Shown here piece by piece: positions 17,298 through 26,227 of a DNA stretch of 64,000 nucleotides. The position numbers and the translations under genes are program-made. The stretch lies in NCBI GenBank assembly GCA_017656295.1, contig JACDOC010000006.1, positions 83,488 through 147,487 of the forward strand. Direction: 5' to 3'. The notes beneath the pieces are model-generated. The model did no database searches and was not told where the DNA came from. It saw only the letters and a program-made list of their open reading frames with translations. Positions within the stretch are counted from its first letter, which is position 1, and the number at the start of each line of letters is the position of its first letter. The stretch comes from Bacillus sp. (in: firmicutes). GTDB lineage: Bacteria; Bacillota; Bacilli; Bacillales; JACDOC01.

Positions 17298-18746
17298 ATG
17301 CGCACGAATGGTGTCCTATGGTGGGTGGTCACTGGCTTACTTGGTTTTTTATTTTTTTGGCGTCTTCAATATTTAGATCACCTTCCTTCCACATGGGATG
17401 AAGTGGATTATACGCTAGGGATCAACGAATATGATGTGCTATCGATGCAACCGCATTTTCCAGGGTATCCGTTTTTTATTCTTGGGGGGATGCTCTTTTC
17501 ACGTTTGGTAAATACCCCTTCGGAAGGATTAGCACTGTTTAATTGGTTTGTCTTGTTAACAGCGTCCTTTCCGATTTATCGCCTGTCGTGCCATTACCTT
17601 CCTCCTTTTCCTTCATTTGTTGTAATGACGGTTACCCAATCTCTCAGCTATAGTTGGATTGTCGCAGCACAGCCGATGTCGGACGGAGCAGCACTTGGCG
17701 TCCTTTGGTGGTATATTTACTCCTTGTTACAGGCATACCAATCGACTACTTCGTATCAACGATTGTTACCGATTCTCTTTTTTTCTTTATTAATGGGAAT
17801 ACGCCTATCGTATGCGCCATTTGGTATTGGACTCGTATGGTTATGGATGCAAGATGCCAAGCAAAGAAAAAATGGAATGTTGATGTCTATTAGCCTCTTT
17901 ATCCTAGGTCAAATGTTGTGGGTTGTTCCAGTGGTGAAAAATGTCGGTGGAATTTATTCCCTCCTCTCGATTGGTAGTAGTTTTATTCACGGCCATTTTA
18001 ACGAATGGGGCCGCGGGAATCCAACCGAATCGTTGTTATTTGGAGAACGGATGTTTCGCTACTTTATTTCCAATTGGTTATGGGAAGGTTTTTCATCCCA
18101 CTCAACTTGGCTTCTTATTTTTCATATTGTTGTCATTCTTATTTTTTTAGGTGATTTTTTTCGAAAAGGTCGACGCATCCGAATGCCATTTTTGTTGCTT
18201 ATCATGATCATCACTTATGGATGTTGGTCTTTTTTTGGACAAAACATCGAAAAAACAAGGCATTTACTTCCGCTTCTTTCGTTAACGTATTGGTGGTTAT
18301 GTTTGCATATTGTTTCCAAACGTATAATTGGATACATTCTTATCGTTACCTTAATGTTAGGACAAATGTCCGTTGGCGAGTATTGGTTAAACGAGCAAAA
18401 ACATGAAGTACCACCAGTGGTGCAAGCATATGAATACCTTACGTCTCTTGAAGGTGATATAGTCGTTTATACATGGGAAGAAACGCGTGTGTTTGACTAT
18501 ATGAAGGCGCCATTTCATCATAAAAGGTTACAGTCTTTTAATTCATTTCTGCACGACATAAAAGGTAAAGAAAAAGAAAGGATCATCTTAACGAATAAAG
18601 TACTTGAGGGTTTTGTTACCCAAGGTATCGACGTGAATGGTAAAGTAAAGAAGATGAAAGCATTTGAAACTGACCCTATTTTAGACCCTGTATATCATTA
18701 TATTGTTTTGTACGAATGGGTACCTGGAGGTGAGGACGATGAATGA
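17298..18746 (+). CDS. Multi-pass membrane protein, GT-C-like glycosyltransferase
   Basis: ATG 17298 is preferred over ATG 17292 because AAAGGA then has a spacing of 9. The 482-residue protein has about ten membrane segments. Near the N-terminus [13 protein letters not shown], followed by HFPGYPFF, matches the acidic first-loop motif of GT-C (PMT/ArnT-like) glycosyltransferases that take sugars from polyprenyl phosphates. The rest is hydrophobic with a short C-terminal soluble part (about 390-482). It overlaps uvrC by 8 bases, so it may read through into it. Together with the GT2 gene 1.9 kb upstream it could glycosylate an envelope acceptor; this is inference and the acceptor is unknown. Confidence 0.7.
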   Translation: MRTNGVLWWVVTGLLGFLFFWRLQYLDHLPSTWDEVDYTLGINEYDVLSMQPHFPGYPFFILGGMLFSRLVNTPSEGLALFNWFVLLTASFPIYRLSCHYLPPFPSFVVMTVTQSLSYSWIVAAQPMSDGAALGVLWWYIYSLLQAYQSTTSYQRLLPILFFSLLMGIRLSYAPFGIGLVWLWMQDAKQRKNGMLMSISLFILGQMLWVVPVVKNVGGIYSLLSIGSSFIHGHFNEWGRGNPTESLLFGERMFRYFISNWLWEGFSSHSTWLLIFHIVVILIFLGDFFRKGRRIRMPFLLLIMIITYGCWSFFGQNIEKTRHLLPLLSLTYWWLCLHIVSKRIIGYILIVTLMLGQMSVGEYWLNEQKHEVPPVVQAYEYLTSLEGDIVVYTWEETRVFDYMKAPFHHKRLQSFNSFLHDIKGKEKERIILTNKVLEGFVTQGIDVNGKVKKMKAFETDPILDPVYHYIVLYEWVPGGEDDE

Positions 18747-20517
18747 ACGATTAAAGCAGAAGCTAGCCCTTCTTCCTGACCAACCTGGATGTTATTTAAT
18801 GAAAGATCGGCAAGGGATTATCATCTATGTCGGAAAAGCGAAAGTGTTAAAAAATCGTGTCCGTTCGTACTTTACCGGTAGTCATGATGCAAAAACACAA
18901 CGGCTCGTCAATGAAATTGAAGACTTTGAATATATCGTTACTTCGTCCGATATTGAGGCTTTAATTTTGGAAATGAACTTAATCAAAAAGTATGATCCTA
19001 AATATAACGTTATGTTAAAGGACGATAAAAGCTACCCTTATATTAAATTGACAAATGAAAAACATCCGCGCTTAATAACGACTCGTAAAGTAAAAAAAGA
19101 TGGAGGAAAATATTTTGGACCTTATCCAAATGCTGGGGCAGCCAACGAAACGAAAAAGCTACTCGACCGCTTGTATCCGTTAAGAAAATGTTCGAATTTA
19201 CCGGATCGCGTATGTTTGTATTATCATTTGGGGCAATGTTTAGCCCCATGTGTGAAACCGGTCGAGAGTGAGGAATATAAACGTATTACGGATGAAATTA
19301 CCCGCTTTTTAAATGGTGGTTACAAAGAAATAAAAGAGCAGCTACAACAAAAAATGTACGAAGCATCGGAGCAATTGGAATTTGAGCGGGCGAAAGAATA
19401 CCGAGACCAAATCGCTCATATTGAAGCGGTGATGGAAAAACAAAAAATAACAATGAATGATTTTACCGATCGCGATGTATTTGGATTTGCCGTTGATAAA
19501 GGATGGATGTGTGTCCAAGTCTTTTTTGTTCGTGGGGGAAAACTGATTCAACGGGATGTATCTATGTTTCCGATTTACGATGAACCAGAGGAAGAATTTT
19601 TAACGTTTCTCGGGCAATTTTATTCACGTGCCCATCATATCAAACCAAAAGAGATCTTTTTGCCGCAAACTGTGGATGGAGAGCTAGCTAGTAGACTGTT
19701 AGATGTAAAAGTTGTCAAACCGAAGCGGGGACAAAAGAAAGAACTCGTTGATTTAGCAACAAAAAACGCTGAAATTTCGTTAAAAGAGAAATTTTCTCTA
19801 ATTGAACGGGATGAAGAGCGAACCATTAAAGCAGTAGAACGGCTCGGAGAACAGTTAAACATCTATACACCCCATCGCATCGAGGCGTTTGATAATTCTA
19901 ACATTCAAGGTACGGATGCCGTATCAGCGATGGTCGTATTTATTGATGGACGTCCAGCGAAAAAAGAATATCGGAAATATAAAATTAAAACGGTAAAAGG
20001 ACCAGATGATTATGATTCGATGCGCGAAGTGATTCGTAGAAGGTATCAGCGTGTATTAAAAGAGGGACTTCCTTTACCCGACTTAATCGTCATCGATGGA
20101 GGAAAAGGACAGGTAGAAGCGGCCCGGGATGTGTTGACGAACGAATTAAATTTATCCATTCCGGTGGCTGGACTAGTAAAAGATGAGAAGCATCGTACAT
20201 CTGACGTCATTTTCGGAGAACCGCTAGAAGTTGTCCCATTAGATCGAAACAGTCAAGAATTTTATTTATTGCAGCGTATTCAAGACGAGGTTCATCGATT
20301 TGCGATTTCCTTTCACCGACAGCTGCGTGGAAAAACGTCGTTTCAATCCAAATTAGATGAAATCCCTGGAATAGGATCAAAGCGGAAAAAACTGTTATTA
20401 CGTCACTTCGGCTCACTGAAAAAAATGAAGGAAGCTACCGTAGAAGATTTTGTACAAATTGGTATTCCTCATAACGTAGCAAAAAACCTATTTGATGAAC
20501 TTCAAAAAATGAATTGA
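18739..20517 (+). CDS. uvrC: UvrABC excinuclease subunit C
   Basis: ATG 18739 (GGAGGTGAGG site) overlaps the preceding stop; the product has 592 residues (B. subtilis 598). The order is an N-terminal GIY-YIG nuclease ([20 protein letters not shown], near 14-33), the Cys-rich stretch with CSNLPDRVC and QCLAPC near 150-170, a UVR domain (about 195-230), the RNase-H-like endonuclease with [20 protein letters not shown] near 383 and VIDGGKGQ near 450, and helix-hairpin-helix repeats at the end ([12 protein letters not shown]). It makes both incisions in nucleotide excision repair. The stop codon lies inside the -35 element of the lysC promoter. Confidence 0.97.
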   Translation: MNERLKQKLALLPDQPGCYLMKDRQGIIIYVGKAKVLKNRVRSYFTGSHDAKTQRLVNEIEDFEYIVTSSDIEALILEMNLIKKYDPKYNVMLKDDKSYPYIKLTNEKHPRLITTRKVKKDGGKYFGPYPNAGAANETKKLLDRLYPLRKCSNLPDRVCLYYHLGQCLAPCVKPVESEEYKRITDEITRFLNGGYKEIKEQLQQKMYEASEQLEFERAKEYRDQIAHIEAVMEKQKITMNDFTDRDVFGFAVDKGWMCVQVFFVRGGKLIQRDVSMFPIYDEPEEEFLTFLGQFYSRAHHIKPKEIFLPQTVDGELASRLLDVKVVKPKRGQKKELVDLATKNAEISLKEKFSLIERDEERTIKAVERLGEQLNIYTPHRIEAFDNSNIQGTDAVSAMVVFIDGRPAKKEYRKYKIKTVKGPDDYDSMREVIRRRYQRVLKEGLPLPDLIVIDGGKGQVEAARDVLTNELNLSIPVAGLVKDEKHRTSDVIFGEPLEVVPLDRNSQEFYLLQRIQDEVHRFAISFHRQLRGKTSFQSKLDEIPGIGSKRKKLLLRHFGSLKKMKEATVEDFVQIGIPHNVAKNLFDELQKMN

Positions 20518-20543
20518 TTAAATATTTTTTTATGTGTTATAAT
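20514..20543 (+). promoter_or_regulatory. Promoter of the lysC leader
   Basis: -35 TTGATT (20514-20519, overlapping the uvrC stop), 18 bp, -10 TATAAT (20538-20543); transcription would start about 20 bases before the riboswitch. Confidence 0.65.
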
Positions 20544-20567
20544 GATGAAAATTTTATAAAGGGAACA

Positions 20568-20746
20568 GTGAAGATAGAGGTGCGAACTTCAAGAGTAGAA
20601 GCATGGAGAAGAATGAGCTTCGAGGAAATGCTTTGAAAGGGGAGTTCGCCGAAGTGGAAAAAGACTCATTTCTTTTTCTGCTGGTTCTGCGTTTAAGAAA
20701 TGTAGGACTGTCAAGATGGTATCATCTTGGAGAGCTATCTCACTTG
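20568..20746 (+). ncRNA. Lysine riboswitch (L box)
   Basis: The conserved L-box core is evident: GATAGAGGTGCGAACTTC, AGAGTA, then GAAAGGGGAGTTCGCCGAAG, CTGCTGGTTCTGC, a TGTAGGACTGTCAAG segment and the closing CTTGGAGAGCTATCTCAC that pairs with GTGAAGATAG to form P1. It closely resembles the leader of B. subtilis lysC. Lysine binding should favour the downstream terminator and lower aspartokinase II synthesis. Confidence 0.96.
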
Positions 20747-20778
20747 TGTTTTCATTATTATCGTTTTTGTTAGGAAGC

Positions 20779-20822
20779 ACAGGTAGGAGAATAGTTCTCT
20801 TACCTGTTTTTGTTTTATTTTA
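20779..20822 (+). terminator. Riboswitch-controlled terminator before lysC
   Basis: A 13 bp stem ACAGGTAGGAGAA / TTCTCTTACCTGT (20779-20807) with a three-base loop is followed by TTTTTGTTTTATTTT. Confidence 0.94.
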
Positions 20823-20847
20823 AAGTAAATGAAAGAAGGGATTGTGT

Positions 20848-22086
20848 ATGGGAATCATCGTACAAAAATTTGGTGGTACGTCTGTAGGTTCAACGGAACG
20901 AATTCGTCATGTCGCTCAAAGGGTAATTGAAGAGAAGGAACGGGGCAATGACGTTGTCGTCGTAGTGTCAGCGATGGGAAAAACAACCGATCAATTAGTT
21001 TCCTTAGCTAAGGAAATTAGTACATATCCAAATAAGCGAGAATTGGATATGCTCCTTTCAACAGGTGAACAAGTAACCATTGCTTTGTTAACGATGGCTC
21101 TTCATGAGTTAGGGTACAAAGCCGTTTCGTATACCGGTTGGCAAGCAGGAATTCAAACGGAAGCGGTTCACGGAAACGCAAGAATTACTCATATTACAAC
21201 AGAACCCATCCTCAACGCCTTGAATGAAGGAAATATTGTCGTCGTTGCTGGATTTCAAGGTATCACTTCTGAAGGGGCGATTACGACATTAGGTCGGGGA
21301 GGTTCGGATACGACTGCTGTTGCCTTAGCCGCTAGTTTATCTGCTGAACGATGCGATATTTACACCGACGTAACGGGAGTATATACATCTGATCCAAGGT
21401 ATGTGAAAGCAGCTCGCCAGTTAAAAGCGATATCTTATGACGAAATGTTAGAGCTGGCGAATTTAGGAGCAGGGGTTCTTCATCCACGAGCCGTCGAGTT
21501 TGCGAAAAATTATCGTGTACCATTGACGGTTCGCTCAAGTATGGAACAAGTTGACGGAACATATATCGAGGAGGTAAATACGATGGAATCGAATTTAATT
21601 GTACGTGGAGTAGCTTTTGAAAAAGAAATTACAAGAATAACCGTTCATGGACTAACGAACCAAATAACCTCTCTTTCATCCATTTTTACAACATTGGCCA
21701 ATCACCATATCAATGTCGACATCATTATTCAAGTGCAAACGGATGAAAATACAACGAACCTTTCTTTCTCAGTAAAAGACGAAGACGTGAGAGAAACGTT
21801 GGCAGTATTGAATGAACATCAATCTTCATTAGGATTTGAAAAAATGGAAGCGGAAAGTGGATTAGCGAAAGTATCTATTGTCGGTTCAGGAATGATTTCT
21901 AACCCTGGTGTAGCCGCCAAAATGTTTGATGTTTTAGCCCAAAACGGCATTCAAATTAAAATGGTTTCGACATCTGAAATAAAAGTTTCCGTCGTAGTAG
22001 ATCAGAAGGAAATGATACGTGCAGCCGAGATTTTACATGAAGCATTCGGTCTGGATAAAGTAGAAGAAACAATAGCCGCTTTATAA
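20848..22086 (+). CDS. lysC: Aspartokinase II (lysine-sensitive), alpha subunit
   Basis: ATG 20848 has an AGAAGGG site with spacing 7, so it is chosen over a TTG six bases upstream. The 412-residue enzyme phosphorylates aspartate, the first step toward lysine, threonine, methionine and diaminopimelate. The kinase domain has VQKFGGTSVGS at the start and GRGGSDTTAVALAA near 152; tandem ACT domains follow from about 265. The lysine riboswitch in the leader identifies it as the lysine-regulated isozyme. An internal start for the beta subunit is annotated separately. Confidence 0.97.
   Translation: MGIIVQKFGGTSVGSTERIRHVAQRVIEEKERGNDVVVVVSAMGKTTDQLVSLAKEISTYPNKRELDMLLSTGEQVTIALLTMALHELGYKAVSYTGWQAGIQTEAVHGNARITHITTEPILNALNEGNIVVVAGFQGITSEGAITTLGRGGSDTTAVALAASLSAERCDIYTDVTGVYTSDPRYVKAARQLKAISYDEMLELANLGAGVLHPRAVEFAKNYRVPLTVRSSMEQVDGTYIEEVNTMESNLIVRGVAFEKEITRITVHGLTNQITSLSSIFTTLANHHINVDIIIQVQTDENTTNLSFSVKDEDVRETLAVLNEHQSSLGFEKMEAESGLAKVSIVGSGMISNPGVAAKMFDVLAQNGIQIKMVSTSEIKVSVVVDQKEMIRAAEILHEAFGLDKVEETIAAL
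21583..22086 (+). CDS. lysC: Aspartokinase II beta subunit (internal in-frame start)
   Basis: Within lysC, ATG 21583 is in frame and lies 7 bases after GAGGAGGT, an excellent Shine-Dalgarno sequence in the middle of a coding region. Translation from here would give a 167-residue protein made of the ACT regulatory domains only. B. subtilis lysC is known to make its beta subunit from an equivalent internal start. Confidence 0.85.
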   Translation: MESNLIVRGVAFEKEITRITVHGLTNQITSLSSIFTTLANHHINVDIIIQVQTDENTTNLSFSVKDEDVRETLAVLNEHQSSLGFEKMEAESGLAKVSIVGSGMISNPGVAAKMFDVLAQNGIQIKMVSTSEIKVSVVVDQKEMIRAAEILHEAFGLDKVEETIAAL

Positions 22087-22087
22087 C

Positions 22088-22131
22088 AAAGAAAGCTGAC
22101 ATCCTCGCTTAAAAGCGGTGGAATGTCAGCT
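22088..22131 (-). terminator. Hairpin between convergent lysC and yslB, terminator mainly for yslB
   Basis: AGCTGACAT / ATGTCAGCT (22094-22102 and 22123-22131) form the outer stem and CGCTT-AAAAGCG an inner one. On the - strand it is followed by a T-rich tail (TTTCTTTG); on the + strand there is no T run, so termination of lysC here would be weaker. Confidence 0.65.
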
Positions 22132-22143
22132 CCTTAACGATAC

Positions 22144-22587
22144 TCAATCATCCGTTACATCTTTTCGGTCCCAACGAACGGTAAAACGGACTTTTTGCTT
22201 ACTCAATAATTTTTCTTCAAAGGTTTCAGCAATGGCTTTTTTTTGCGATTGAATTTGTTGGGCGAGAAATCCAGCTTCAATTTTAAAACTGTTTTCTTTG
22301 TTGATTTCTAAACGACGTTTGACAATAGACCCGGATAGCTCAAATAATAACTCATCTTTTTTTTCATAAATAATGGACAACTGTCCCCAGCCGGCTTCTT
22401 CAAAAAACGTTACTATTTCTTCAATGGACGTTAATGGAAACTTTCGAGCGATATTTTTGCCAGCCCAATATAAAATGCCGTCAGCTTCTTGTCCTAATAA
22501 ATCTGGTAAAACAAAATCTCTTATTAATTCATAACCAAAAACAGGTAATTGTTCTTCATGGATGTGTTTCATTTCATTTGAGCTCAT
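22144..22587 (-). CDS. yslB: YslB family protein (DUF2507)
   Basis: A 147-residue soluble protein on the - strand between lysC and sdhC, the same position, orientation and size as B. subtilis yslB (about 148 residues). FGYELIRDFVLPDLLGQE near 18-35 and ILYWAGKNIARKF near 38-50 match the DUF2507 pattern, which is related to the V4R/heme-NO-binding fold. No catalytic role is known to me. The start ATG at 22587 is preceded on its strand by a GGGGAAAC region. It is transcribed against lysC and diverges from sdhC. Confidence 0.85.
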   Translation of the reverse strand: MSSNEMKHIHEEQLPVFGYELIRDFVLPDLLGQEADGILYWAGKNIARKFPLTSIEEIVTFFEEAGWGQLSIIYEKKDELLFELSGSIVKRRLEINKENSFKIEAGFLAQQIQSQKKAIAETFEEKLLSKQKVRFTVRWDRKDVTDD

Positions 22588-22754
22588 TCAATGTTTCCCC
22601 TCTTTCTATCCTAATAAATTATAAACGGTTTTGCTAGTTTATGATAGTGGGAAGTAAATGATTAAGTTCATACATTATTTGACAATAGTTAAATGAAAAT
22701 GGTTTGTAATTTAAAAAAATTTGAAAATATAGTCGAATTCATGTATACGTTTTC

Positions 22755-22783
22755 TTGACGCTTCCAACTGATGGGAGTAAAAT
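22755..22783 (+). promoter_or_regulatory. SigA-type promoter of sdhCAB
   Basis: -35 TTGACG (22755-22760), 17 bp, -10 TAAAAT (22778-22783), giving a leader of about 85 bases. The remaining 22588-22754 stretch is AT-rich and holds nothing else that I can name. Confidence 0.65.
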
Positions 22784-22874
22784 GAACATGTCACATTATT
22801 GTTAAAAAATTTGAAACGGTGCAACTGGAGGAAAGGAGCAGTCGTTGCCAGTTTCATCTTAAGGGGGGTAATTC

Positions 22875-23483
22875 ATGGCTGGAAATCGTGAATTTTACAA
22901 TCGTAGGTTGCATTCATTGCTAGGTGTAATTCCAGTAGGGGTGTTTTTAACGCAACACTTAGTAGTGAACCACTTTGCTACGCGTGGTGAAGAAGCTTTT
23001 AACGAAGCTGCTCATTTCATGGAAAGTCTTCCATTTCGCTATGCATTAGAAATTTTCGTTATTTTCTTACCACTTTTATATCATGCGGTCTATGGTTTAT
23101 ACATTGCCTTTACCGCAAAAAACAATATCGGTAATTACGGATTTTTCCGTAACTGGATGTTCTTCTTACAACGTATTACAGGCGTTATTACATTAATTTT
23201 TGTTACATGGCACGTTTGGGAGACTCGCGTAGCAGCAGCGTTTGGACAAGATGTAAACTTTGAAATGATGGAAAACATTTTATCGACCCCAGGGATGATA
23301 GCATTTTATGTAGTTGGAGTTGTTTCAACTGTTTTCCATTTTGCAAATGGATTATGGTCATTCTTAGTTAGCTGGGGAATCACTATTTCTCCTCGTTCCC
23401 AAATGATTGCTACATATGTTACATTAGGTATTTTCATAGCTTTATCTTGGGTAGGAATTCGCGCTATCTTCGCATTTGTATGA
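22875..23483 (+). CDS. sdhC: Succinate dehydrogenase cytochrome b558 subunit
   Basis: A 202-residue protein with five membrane helices and well-placed histidines (RRLHSLLG near 13, TQHLVVNHF near 27, LLYHAVYG near 70, TWHVWE near 112, VFHFANGLWS near 154) for the two b-type hemes of the Bacillus enzyme. It anchors SdhA and SdhB and passes electrons to menaquinone. The start ATG 22875 follows AAGGGGGG. It is the first gene of sdhCAB. Confidence 0.96.
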   Translation: MAGNREFYNRRLHSLLGVIPVGVFLTQHLVVNHFATRGEEAFNEAAHFMESLPFRYALEIFVIFLPLLYHAVYGLYIAFTAKNNIGNYGFFRNWMFFLQRITGVITLIFVTWHVWETRVAAAFGQDVNFEMMENILSTPGMIAFYVVGVVSTVFHFANGLWSFLVSWGITISPRSQMIATYVTLGIFIALSWVGIRAIFAFV

Positions 23484-23539
23484 TAGATTATCGGTTTTGA
23501 TGCAATTCGGACTTTCGTTGGAAAAGGAGTGAGTCACGG

Positions 23540-25300
23540 ATGAAAAAAGGCAAAGTCATCGTCGTCGGTGGCGGATTAGCTGGCTTGATGGCAACAATTA
23601 AAATTGCAGAAACAGGAACGCCGGTCGAGTTGTTCTCATTAGTACCTGTAAAGCGTTCTCACTCTGTATGTGCACAAGGTGGAATTAACGGTGCAGTGAA
23701 CACAAAAGGGGAAGGAGACTCTCCTTGGGAGCACTTTGACGATACCGTATACGGTGGGGATTTCTTAGCAAACCAACCTCCAGTAAAAGCAATGTGTGAA
23801 GCAGCCCCTGGTATCATTCATCTATTAGACCGTATGGGAGTTATGTTTAACCGTACTCCAGAAGGATTGCTCGATTTCCGTCGCTTCGGAGGTACCCAAC
23901 ACCACCGGACGGCGTATGCTGGGGCAACAACAGGTCAACAGCTTCTTTACGCACTAGATGAACAAGTTCGTCGTCATGAAGTGGCTGGTCTTGTTACAAA
24001 GTATGAAGGGTGGGAATTTTTAGGCGTTGTTCTTGATGACGCTGGAGTTACTCGTGGTATTGTTGCGCAAAACTTAACCAATATGGAAATTCATTCGTTC
24101 CCAGCTGATGCGGTTATTATGGCGACTGGTGGACCTGGTATTATTTTCGGTAAATCAACGAATTCGGTTATTAATACTGGTTCAGCAGCTTCTATTGTAT
24201 ATCAGCAAGGAGCGTACTACGCTAACGGTGAGTTTATCCAAATTCACCCAACAGCCATTCCAGGGGACGACAAACTTCGTCTCATGAGTGAGTCTGCTCG
24301 TGGTGAAGGTGGTCGTGTTTGGACATACAAAGACGGAAAGCCATGGTATTTCTTAGAGGAAAAATATCCTGCTTACGGAAACCTCGTACCGCGTGATATT
24401 GCGACACGTGAAATTTTCCATGTATGTGTAGACTTAAAGCTGGGTATTAACGGGGAAAACATGGTTTATCTTGACCTATCCCATAAAGATCCAAAAGAAT
24501 TAGATGTTAAGCTTGGTGGAATTATTGAAATTTATGAAAAGTTTATGGGGGATGACCCACGAAAAGTGCCGATGAAAATCTTCCCAGCTGTTCATTATTC
24601 AATGGGTGGATTATGGGTTGACTACGATCAACAAACGAATATTCCAGGATTGTTCGCAGCCGGTGAATGTGATTATTCACAACATGGAGCTAACCGTCTA
24701 GGAGCAAACTCCTTACTTTCTGCCATTTACGGTGGTATGGTCGCTGGACCGAAAGCTGTAGAGTATATTCGTGGTCTTGAGAAAAGTGCAGATGCTATGC
24801 CTTCTTCTCTATATGATACGTATCGTAAACATGAAGAAGAAAAATGGAACCAAGTTCTTTCATTAGATGGTAACGAAAATGCTTACTTGTTACATAAAGA
24901 GCTTGGTGAATGGATGACAGATAACGTAACGGTTGTTCGTTACAATGACAAACTATTAAAAACGGATGAAAAAATTCAAGAATTAATGGAGCGTTGGGAA
25001 AACATCAACATCAACGACACTGCAAAATGGAGTAACCAAGGTGCTACGTTTACACGTCAATTAAAGAATATGCTTCATTTAGCACGTGTAATTACAATTG
25101 GTGCTTACAATCGTAATGAAAGTCGTGGTGCTCATTATAAACCAGAATTCCCTGACAGAAACGACGAGGAATGGTTAAAAACAACAATGGCTAAGTTCAA
25201 CCCAGAGAAAAACGCACCAGAATTCCATTACGAAGATGTTGACGTTTCACTCATTCCTCCTCGGAAACGTGACTATACTAAAAAGAAAGGGGAAAAGTAA
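23540..25300 (+). CDS. sdhA: Succinate dehydrogenase flavoprotein subunit
   Basis: A 586-residue flavoprotein (same length as in B. subtilis). The FAD-binding VVGGGLAGLMATIKIAE is at the N-terminus, the His for covalent FAD is in the KRSHSVCAQGGINGA segment near 38-45, and the catalytic region includes HPTAIPGDDKL, ARGEGGRVW and, near 370-400, AAGECDYSQHGANRLGANSL. It oxidises succinate to fumarate on the cytoplasmic side of the membrane. The stop overlaps the start of sdhB by one base (TAATG). Confidence 0.97.
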   Translation: MKKGKVIVVGGGLAGLMATIKIAETGTPVELFSLVPVKRSHSVCAQGGINGAVNTKGEGDSPWEHFDDTVYGGDFLANQPPVKAMCEAAPGIIHLLDRMGVMFNRTPEGLLDFRRFGGTQHHRTAYAGATTGQQLLYALDEQVRRHEVAGLVTKYEGWEFLGVVLDDAGVTRGIVAQNLTNMEIHSFPADAVIMATGGPGIIFGKSTNSVINTGSAASIVYQQGAYYANGEFIQIHPTAIPGDDKLRLMSESARGEGGRVWTYKDGKPWYFLEEKYPAYGNLVPRDIATREIFHVCVDLKLGINGENMVYLDLSHKDPKELDVKLGGIIEIYEKFMGDDPRKVPMKIFPAVHYSMGGLWVDYDQQTNIPGLFAAGECDYSQHGANRLGANSLLSAIYGGMVAGPKAVEYIRGLEKSADAMPSSLYDTYRKHEEEKWNQVLSLDGNENAYLLHKELGEWMTDNVTVVRYNDKLLKTDEKIQELMERWENININDTAKWSNQGATFTRQLKNMLHLARVITIGAYNRNESRGAHYKPEFPDRNDEEWLKTTMAKFNPEKNAPEFHYEDVDVSLIPPRKRDYTKKKGEK

Positions 25301-26067
25301 TGATGAGTGAGAAAAAGACTGTCCGTTTTATCATTACTCGTCAAGACAATCCGGACTCAGCCCCTTATGAAGAGGAGTTTGAAATTCCTTATCGTCCTAA
25401 TATGAATGTTATTTCCGCATTAATGGAGATTCGCAGAAATCCAGTTAATGCGAAAGGGGAAAAAACAACACCAGTCACATGGGATATGAACTGTTTAGAA
25501 GAAGTTTGTGGTGCATGTTCCATGGTCATTAATGGGAAGCCAAGACAATCTTGTACAGCGCTTGTTGATCAATTAGAGCAACCAATTCGTTTAGAACCAA
25601 TGCGTACGTTTCCGGTGATTCGTGATTTGCAAGTAGATCGTAGTCGAATGTTTGATTCGTTAAAGAAAGTAAAAGCATGGATTCCAATCGACGGTACGTA
25701 CGACTTAGGACCAGGTCCGCGTATGCCAGAGAAAAAACGTCAATGGGCGTACGAATTATCTAAATGCATGACCTGTGGGGTATGTTTAGAAGCTTGTCCA
25801 AACGTAAACAGTAAATCCAACTTTATTGGACCAGCCCCTCTTTCGCAAGTTCGTTTATTCAATGCGCATCCAACTGGTGCAATGAATAAAGATGAACGCT
25901 TGGAAGCAATTATGGGTGATGGCGGTCTAGCAAACTGCGGTAACTCACAAAACTGCGTGCAATCATGTCCAAAAGGAATTCCATTAACGACTTCGATTGC
26001 TGCACTGAACCGCGAAACGACGTTCCATATGTTCCGTAAATTTTTCGGAAGCGATTATACCGTGTAA
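25300..26067 (+). CDS. sdhB: Succinate dehydrogenase iron-sulfur subunit
   Basis: A 255-residue protein carrying three Fe-S cluster motifs: the [2Fe-2S] group CLEEVCGACSMVING with a later SCTAL (near 65-87), CMTCGVCLEACPN near 157-168, and CGNSQNCVQSCPKGIPL near 210-225. It links the SdhA flavin to the heme subunit SdhC. Two adjacent ATG codons (25300, 25303) share one AAAGGGG site; the first is given because its spacing is 7. Confidence 0.96.
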   Translation: MMSEKKTVRFIITRQDNPDSAPYEEEFEIPYRPNMNVISALMEIRRNPVNAKGEKTTPVTWDMNCLEEVCGACSMVINGKPRQSCTALVDQLEQPIRLEPMRTFPVIRDLQVDRSRMFDSLKKVKAWIPIDGTYDLGPGPRMPEKKRQWAYELSKCMTCGVCLEACPNVNSKSNFIGPAPLSQVRLFNAHPTGAMNKDERLEAIMGDGGLANCGNSQNCVQSCPKGIPLTTSIAALNRETTFHMFRKFFGSDYTV

Positions 26068-26101
26068 AAAAGAGCCGGGAGTATTCTCGGTTCTTTTTTT
26101 G
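26068..26101 (+). terminator. Terminator of sdhCAB
   Basis: Imperfect stem AAGAGCCGGGAG / TTCTCGGTTCTT followed by TTTTTTTG. Confidence 0.88.
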
Positions 26102-26179
26102 TTTGTTCGATGCGTTAAATGAACCAAGTGCCAAATGCTTTTGTTGTTAAAAATAGTACCTTTTTTGATAAAAAGAGGA

Positions 26180-26185
26180 TATAAT
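26180..26185 (+). promoter_or_regulatory. -10 element of ysmA
   Basis: TATAAT 42 bases before the ysmA start; no convincing -35 hexamer (TACCTT at 17 bp). Confidence 0.45.
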
Positions 26186-26194
26186 AATAAGAAA

Positions 26195-26212
26195 AGAATG
26201 AATATTCATTCA
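26195..26212 (+). promoter_or_regulatory. Putative FadR operator in front of ysmA
   Basis: AGAATGA-ATAT-TCATTCA differs at one outer base from the FadR pattern TGAATGA-N4-TCATTCA and contains a perfect 16 bp palindrome GAATGAATATTCATTC. It lies about 10 bp after the -10 element, the same geometry as the operator in front of fadR. Confidence 0.75.
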
Positions 26213-26227
26213 TTTTGGAGGGAGTCT

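Noticed and set aside
22681..22710. cre-like sequence TGAAAATGGTTTGT upstream of sdhC
   Set aside because: Three of the fixed cre positions are wrong, including the central CG; not strong enough to report.
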